A stretch of DNA of 32,265 nucleotides from JAJTCH01 sp040386195. Its GTDB lineage: Bacteria; Pseudomonadota; Alphaproteobacteria; Rickettsiales; UBA1997. Below the pieces are notes generated by a model, which made no database searches, had not been told where the DNA came from, and saw only the letters and a program-made list of their open reading frames with translations. Numbering within the stretch: the stretch's first letter is position 1; each line of letters begins with the position of its first letter. The stretch covers positions 1 to 32,265 of the forward strand of contig JAZKFV010000028.1 of NCBI GenBank assembly GCA_040386195.1, in the 5' to 3' direction. The position numbers and the translations under genes were made by a program. Shown here in pieces: positions 30,001 through 32,265 of this stretch.

Positions 30001-30649
30001 TGTTAATAATCTTTATAATAACTCTACGGCTAATGTTAGTGCAAGTCAGATTATTAGGAATAATTTCGTGGCGCAGAATGTTGATAGGGGTGGGGTTGAG
30101 ACTTGGGTAAAGCAAATTCCGGGCACTAATCAATATGAATATAAACAACAAGTTCCCGGTCAACCAGGCGTTTATCGAACTGGAATTACTACCGAAGCAG
30201 AAGGTAGATATATTGATCCCGCTCCTAAAGGATTAGATGCGGAGCAACAGATATCATTTATTAATGATAATCCTAAAGGTGGTAACCCAGATCAGAAAGT
30301 AAGTTTTAAACTAGCTGAAACCATAGAAAAAGTTATTGGCTCAACTGATTATGATATAAATATTAATAGCACAACTGGCGGCAAGCATGGTGAGAATAGT
30401 TCTCATTATGTTAAAAATGGCGCAAGAGCTGCTGATATTAACAGAATTGATGGTGTAAGAGTTACTGATAGATCAGAAATTAATATGCTCAACATAGGGA
30501 ATTTAGGGACATTATTCCTTACTAATGAAAATATTAATCAGGTTTTGAGTCCAGTGGTGAATCAGAATAATCCACCAAGAACTACTCCTTACCCACAGTC
30601 TTTATTAGATAATCATAACAATCACTTACATATTAACGTAACAAGGTAA
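18033..30649 (+). CDS. Giant TpsA/CdiA-like filamentous hemagglutinin exoprotein (interrupted by assembly gap)
   Basis: A secreted beta-helical exoprotein; its transporter gene tpsB is divergent. The frame before the gap (phase of 18033) and after it (phase of 19466, open through to the stop at 30647-30649) encode the same repeat, so this is one gene. If the gap is only a contig overlap, the protein is about 4154 residues. In order: a long signal peptide (cleavage after about residue 50, SFA); a TPS domain (about 18225-19100) with ASKILFEVTGSSTRL and SKGIICNGCGFINT; hemagglutinin repeats; helical interruptions near 21390-21560 and 27940-28150; the LTNEQRSNLNAPFISF...YIPTIL block (22247-22380) seen in CdiA-type proteins; Fil_haemagg_2-like repeats (25500-27000, NINIASAQDT type); a HETEH pre-toxin segment; and an M15-like C-terminus. 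I see no VENN motif. Contact-dependent inhibition is inferred. Confidence 0.88.
18396..18449 (+). repeat. 18-bp tandem repeat, three copies, in the TPS domain
   Basis: Three in-frame units of 18 bp: ggcaatgctaattttgtg, ggtaatgctaattttgag and ggcaatgctgattttgag, encoding GNANFV, GNANFE, GNADFE. They stand where TpsA proteins usually carry a single ANPNL-type motif ahead of the NEVTS block. Copy number should be free to change without a frameshift. Confidence 0.85.
19217..20420 (+). repeat. Tandem repeat array of about 213 bp in tpsA
   Basis: A unit of 213 bp (71 residues) repeats: acaattcgctcaacatc begins at 19314, 19466, 19679 and 19922. The third interval is 243 bp because of a 30-bp insert (SDINNKTNA). 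Partial copies continue to about 20420. Encoded text includes AKISAQNITNSNLISAAILSL and SGNLTAATDLDLTAL. Units are nearly identical, implying recent duplication or gene conversion, and they explain why assembly broke here. Confidence 0.9.
19366..19465. other. Assembly gap (100 N) inside tpsA
   Basis: Exactly 100 N, the conventional marker for a gap of unknown size. The 52 bases before it (19314-19365) are identical to the 52 bases after it (19466-19517). Merging that overlap keeps the frame open, since the offset removed puts both sides in one phase. Either the contigs simply overlap, or one or more 213-bp units are missing. Confidence 0.97.
22980..24000 (+). repeat. Long imperfect beta-helix repeats in tpsA
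   Basis: The phrase LDSGADLNIDKSN recurs from about 23162, 23546 and 23867, giving periods of 384 and 321 bp (128 and 107 residues). Each unit also holds LQISAKNNFSLNSSNIDSN and NILASNI-type turns. DNA identity between the first two units is high (ttgattctggagctgatc is shared). This is the usual fold of hemagglutinin-type stalks, with segmental duplication on top. Confidence 0.8.
28295..28318 (+). repeat. Heptanucleotide repeat (actaacg)3 in tpsA
   Basis: actaacg, acttacg, actaacg, then act. Encoded as TNDLRLTT. The unit length is not a multiple of three, so slippage would shift the frame of tpsA. The same heptamer recurs at 29286-29316. Confidence 0.85.
29286..29316 (+). repeat. Heptanucleotide repeat (actaacg)4 in tpsA
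   Basis: actaacg, actaacg, accaacg, actaacg, then act. Encoded as LTTNDQRLTT. It lies just upstream of the pre-toxin and toxin regions, so a slip here would remove the C-terminal domains while leaving the stalk. Confidence 0.88.
29650..30060 (+). other. Pre-toxin segment of TpsA with HETEH motif
   Basis: The encoded segment runs from KYFNDPKSDLKGYYNPETG through FINLAYANN, EIAIHETEHKNENY (HETEH at 29774-29788), LISFYHNQ, to DEYLSANNHVNNLYNN. HExxH is the zinc-binding signature of gluzincin-type metallopeptidases, and pre-toxin peptidases that cut off the terminal toxin are known in polymorphic toxins. A third ligand is not obvious. The same segment is found as a separate protein at 31267-31866, where HETEH is replaced. 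Confidence 0.55.
30290..30646 (+). other. C-terminal M15/DD-peptidase-like toxin domain of TpsA
   Basis: Around 30360-30440 the protein reads TTGGKHGENSSHYVKNGARAADIN, then near the end NHNNHLHINVTR. This fits the Hedgehog/DD-peptidase zinc pattern: His (30404-30406), Asp (30434-30436) and H-x-H (30623-30625 and 30629-30631). The usual form is SxHxxGxAxDI with seven residues from His to Asp; here the distance is ten. Members cut peptidoglycan peptides, so a periplasmic target is expected. Confidence 0.6.
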
Positions 30650-30652
30650 AAA

Positions 30653-31177
30653 ATGAAAAAAATTATAGTTCTAATATCTTTTATATTTCTTTGCTCATTC
30701 ATTTCGAGTGGCAAATTAAATGAAAATAAAATCAGGGAGATGATAGGCAAAATTGAGAAAACAGGTATTGGGTATAAGAATGTGGGATCGGTGGCAAATA
30801 CTAATATTGAGCTCAATAACCGCCTATCTAAAGAAACATTCGAAGAGATGAAGAAATACAAAACTACAGAAGTTGAAGGGGTTTATAGGTTGGGTCAGTT
30901 ATTAACTTGTAAAAATGAATTAGATCTTAGTTTTTTTTATGGCGAAACAAAAGAGATGAACAGACTCATCGCAATCTATTTCTTACTAACAAAAGAGCCT
31001 CCTACTCCAGATAATTTTGAACCAAAAAGTTTAATTTACATCAAAGCCCAAGGAAAAATAAAAACTAATGAATCAAGATCTGGTAATATTGAAGGCGTTT
31101 TCTTTTTGACGAAGCTTTTGGAATATTCTTCTGACAAAGAAGTAATTCAAAAATGCAAACAACAAAATAAGTGGTAA
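30653..31177 (+). CDS. Exported protein, candidate immunity to the TpsA toxin
   Basis: A 174-residue protein beginning 3 bp after the tpsA stop, with aagg in front of the ATG, so translation is probably coupled. MKKIIVLISFIFLCSFISSG is a signal sequence; the Cys in FLCS does not make a good lipobox, so a soluble or tethered periplasmic protein is likely. The rest is charged and mixed alpha/beta in appearance (KIREMIGKIEKTGIGYKNVGS, VEGVYRLGQLLTCKNELDL, GVFFLTKLLEYSSD), with Cys residues near LLTCK and KCKQQ. I recognise no family. Position directly after a toxin C-terminus is where CDI immunity genes lie, and export agrees with a peptidoglycan-acting toxin. Confidence 0.65.
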   Translation: MKKIIVLISFIFLCSFISSGKLNENKIREMIGKIEKTGIGYKNVGSVANTNIELNNRLSKETFEEMKKYKTTEVEGVYRLGQLLTCKNELDLSFFYGETKEMNRLIAIYFLLTKEPPTPDNFEPKSLIYIKAQGKIKTNESRSGNIEGVFFLTKLLEYSSDKEVIQKCKQQNKW

Positions 31178-31192
31178 GAATGAAAAAACAAT

Positions 31193-31246
31193 AAGGTCAG
31201 GCTCATTCCATCAACCATAAAAATAATTCCAAAACCTAAAAAATGC
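31193..31246 (+). repeat. Duplicated leader, copy A
   Basis: aaggtcaggctcattccatc, then aaccataaaaataattccaaaacctaaaaaatgc. It matches 31883-31937 with about five substitutions and one single-base indel. In this copy the ATG (31243) opens only MLQK before a stop. It precedes the lipoprotein gene. Confidence 0.85.
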
Positions 31247-31266
31247 TTCAAAAATAAACAAAACCT

Positions 31267-31866
31267 ATGAAAAAATCTTTAGTAATTTCTCTAATATTAA
31301 TTATTACATCTCTATCCAATTGTTCGCCAAATGTAAACAACTCTTTACGGGCAAATCAGTCAACAAAATCAAGTAATGTAGATATTTTTATTGGAGGAAG
31401 GGAAATTAAATATTACGATAATTCAAATGATTCAGATGTAGCTTTCTTCAATAAAGAAAAAGAGGCGTTTATTAATCTTAATAGTCTGGATAAATTAACT
31501 AAAGAACAGAGAAATCAAATCTTAATGAATAGAGTTCTTCGCGGAAGAGAATATCTAGAATACAAAGATTCTAATTTGTCAAAGGAACAGAAAGAAGCCT
31601 TGGTAACAAAGAATGTAGATGAGGCTCTAAAATTAATTAACTTTTATCATAATCAAGGAGGGCAGGCAAATAATTGGGGAAGTAAAATAATGAAATGGGT
31701 ATACAGCAATTCTTCTATGGGTGAGCAATATGATGCAAGTCAAAATTATGTGAACAATTTTTACGATATTGCTACCAGCAAAATCACTCCACAAATTCTC
31801 GATAAAAATAATAAGATTGCAGGTGGTATCAAAAAGAAAGACAGAGAGGAGTTTGCTAATAAATAA
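31267..31866 (+). CDS. Putative lipoprotein homologous to the TpsA pre-toxin segment
   Basis: A 199-residue exported protein. The signal peptide ends SLSNC with Cys19 as the likely lipidated residue; Asn at -1 is unusual. From about residue 48 it parallels the TpsA segment at 29650-30060: KYYDNSNDSDVAFFNKEKEAFINL against KYFNDPKSDLKGYYNPETG...FINL, INFYHNQ against ISFYHNQ, and EQYDASQNYVNNFYD against DEYLSANNHVNNLYN. The 39 residues ending at FYHNQ align without gaps, and in them HETEH becomes RGREY. So it is a paralog of the pre-toxin segment without the metal motif. It could be a decoy or immunity protein against the segment, or a displaced toxin piece turned lipoprotein. Confidence 0.7.
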   Translation: MKKSLVISLILIITSLSNCSPNVNNSLRANQSTKSSNVDIFIGGREIKYYDNSNDSDVAFFNKEKEAFINLNSLDKLTKEQRNQILMNRVLRGREYLEYKDSNLSKEQKEALVTKNVDEALKLINFYHNQGGQANNWGSKIMKWVYSNSSMGEQYDASQNYVNNFYDIATSKITPQILDKNNKIAGGIKKKDREEFANK

Positions 31867-31882
31867 GGAATTTATCTAAACA

Positions 31883-31937
31883 AAGGTCAAACTCACTCCA
31901 TCAACCATAAAAAATAATCCCAAAACCTAAAAAATGC
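31883..31937 (+). repeat. Duplicated leader, copy B
   Basis: aaggtcaaactcactccatc, then aaccataaaaaataatcccaaaacctaaaaaatgc. This is the second copy of the leader at 31193-31246. Here the ATG (31934) opens a frame that stays open to the window end, so the repeat marks the 5' border of a module. Confidence 0.85.
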
Positions 31938-32089
31938 CTAAAACCAAGTCATCAATAAAATCTATCAATAACAACCCATTGACAGATTTTTCCAATGACA
32001 ATTTTTGTACTTTTTCCCCAAATTACTTTCCATCGTCAACTTTTAAAAACAATCCGAGTCCCGCTCAAAACGCTTCGTCGCTTTTCTGC

Positions 32090-32196
32090 GGCAAAACTTT
32101 GTTTTGCCTTGAAGACGACTCGCGCCAGGGTTTGCGTAGTTCGTTTCACGAACTTACAAACCCGTTCTCGCTAAAATCAGCCGTTAAGGCTGATTT
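32090..32196. repeat. Three-hairpin GC-rich element
   Basis: Three successive inverted repeats: 32090-32108 (ggcaaaac-ttt-gttttgcc, perfect), 32130-32161 (gtttg...agttcgt-ttc-acgaact...caaac, with a small bulge), and 32174-32196 (aaatcagcc-gttaa-ggctgattt, perfect). The block from about 32050 to 32208 is visibly richer in GC than its surroundings and stays open in the frame of 31934. It looks like a composite mobile palindromic element lying at the junction with the tpsA copy. Confidence 0.7.
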
Positions 32197-32210
32197 CTTA
32201 ACGCTCGAAC

Positions 32211-32265
32211 CCGACATCATCAACCACGGCTCACTAATCGCCGGAGGCAATATCAATTTATCTGC
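32211..32265 (+). repeat. Copy of an internal tpsA segment at window edge
   Basis: ccgacatcatcaa, then cacggctcactaatcgccgg, then aggcaatat matches tpsA from 24798 with only a few substitutions over the first 47 or so bases. The match begins sharply at 32211, just after the hairpin element, so this is a recombination junction. Its extent beyond the window is unknown. Confidence 0.88.

Larger units (their letters stand above)
31934..32265 (+). pseudogene. Partial orphan tpsA-like module, open to window end
   Basis: The frame from ATG 31934 has no stop through 32265 (110 codons and two bases). It begins MPKTKSSIKSINNNPLTDFS, goes on with Phe/Asn/Ser-rich residues (CTFSPNYFPSSTFKNNPSP), crosses the three-hairpin element (SSLFCGKTLFCLEDD...), and then reads PDIINHGSLIAGGNINLSA. 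That last part equals a TpsA stalk segment encoded near 24798-24844. There is no signal peptide or TPS domain, so it cannot be a working TpsA by itself. Orphan CdiA toxin modules with short stalk remnants downstream of an intact locus are well known; this may be the start of one. It may equally be silent donor sequence for recombination. Confidence 0.5.

Noticed and set aside
20510..30649. Separate gene starting at ATG 20510
   Set aside because: The same frame is open back to 19466 and encodes the same repeats as the part before the N run; 20510 is only the first Met after the gap.

Overview
The window reads as a low-GC, alphaproteobacterial, Rickettsiales-like scaffold. The signs are AT-rich codon use, weak or absent Shine-Dalgarno sequences, MtaB and MrpD-type antiporter subunits, and short palindromic elements (attgccgcg...gcaatgacg type), one of which sits in frame inside a protein gene. 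Intact bioF and proA, a TonB-dependent receptor and a phosphorelay point to a lineage less reduced than Rickettsia itself. This placement is inferred from gene content; there is no rRNA or tRNA in the window. A 100-N run shows that this is a draft assembly.

Left part (1-8204). bioF (-) diverges from a small GIY-YIG nuclease gene (+). Then comes a tight + strand operon: mtaB, an MrpD/NuoM-like membrane protein, proA and a second MrpD-like protein. The first pair overlaps by ATGA and the second is separated by 2 bp. A BRO-N antirepressor-like gene follows.

Signalling part (8220-15376). A 1012-residue hybrid histidine kinase (-) diverges from a GNAT protein with LuxI/FeeM-like features, a TonB-dependent receptor, a YfiR-like periplasmic protein and a stand-alone Hpt protein. 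Receptor, YfiR and hybrid kinase is a recurring bacterial signalling set. Here the Hpt protein could complete the phosphorelay.

Secretion and competition part (15519-32265). A small outer-membrane barrel and a TpsB (FhaC/ShlB family) transporter (-) diverge from a giant TpsA/CdiA-like exoprotein gene (18033-30649). The assembly gap splits this gene, but both sides are clearly one reading frame. The exoprotein has an unusually long signal peptide, a TPS domain with a triplicated motif, long beta-helix repeat tracts, a HETEH-bearing pre-toxin segment, and a C-terminal domain with the zinc-ligand pattern of M15/DD-peptidases. Two small exported proteins follow. The first starts 3 bp after the tpsA stop and is a candidate periplasmic immunity protein. 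The second is a putative lipoprotein homologous to the HETEH segment, but with those residues replaced. Beyond it, a duplicated leader starts an open frame that crosses a three-hairpin element and runs into a copy of an internal tpsA segment at the window edge. This looks like a displaced or orphan tpsA module.

The most interesting candidate system is the tpsA 3' end: a predicted peptidoglycan-targeting contact-dependent toxin with exported immunity, plus a lipoprotein that mimics the toxin's own pre-toxin metallopeptidase-like segment.
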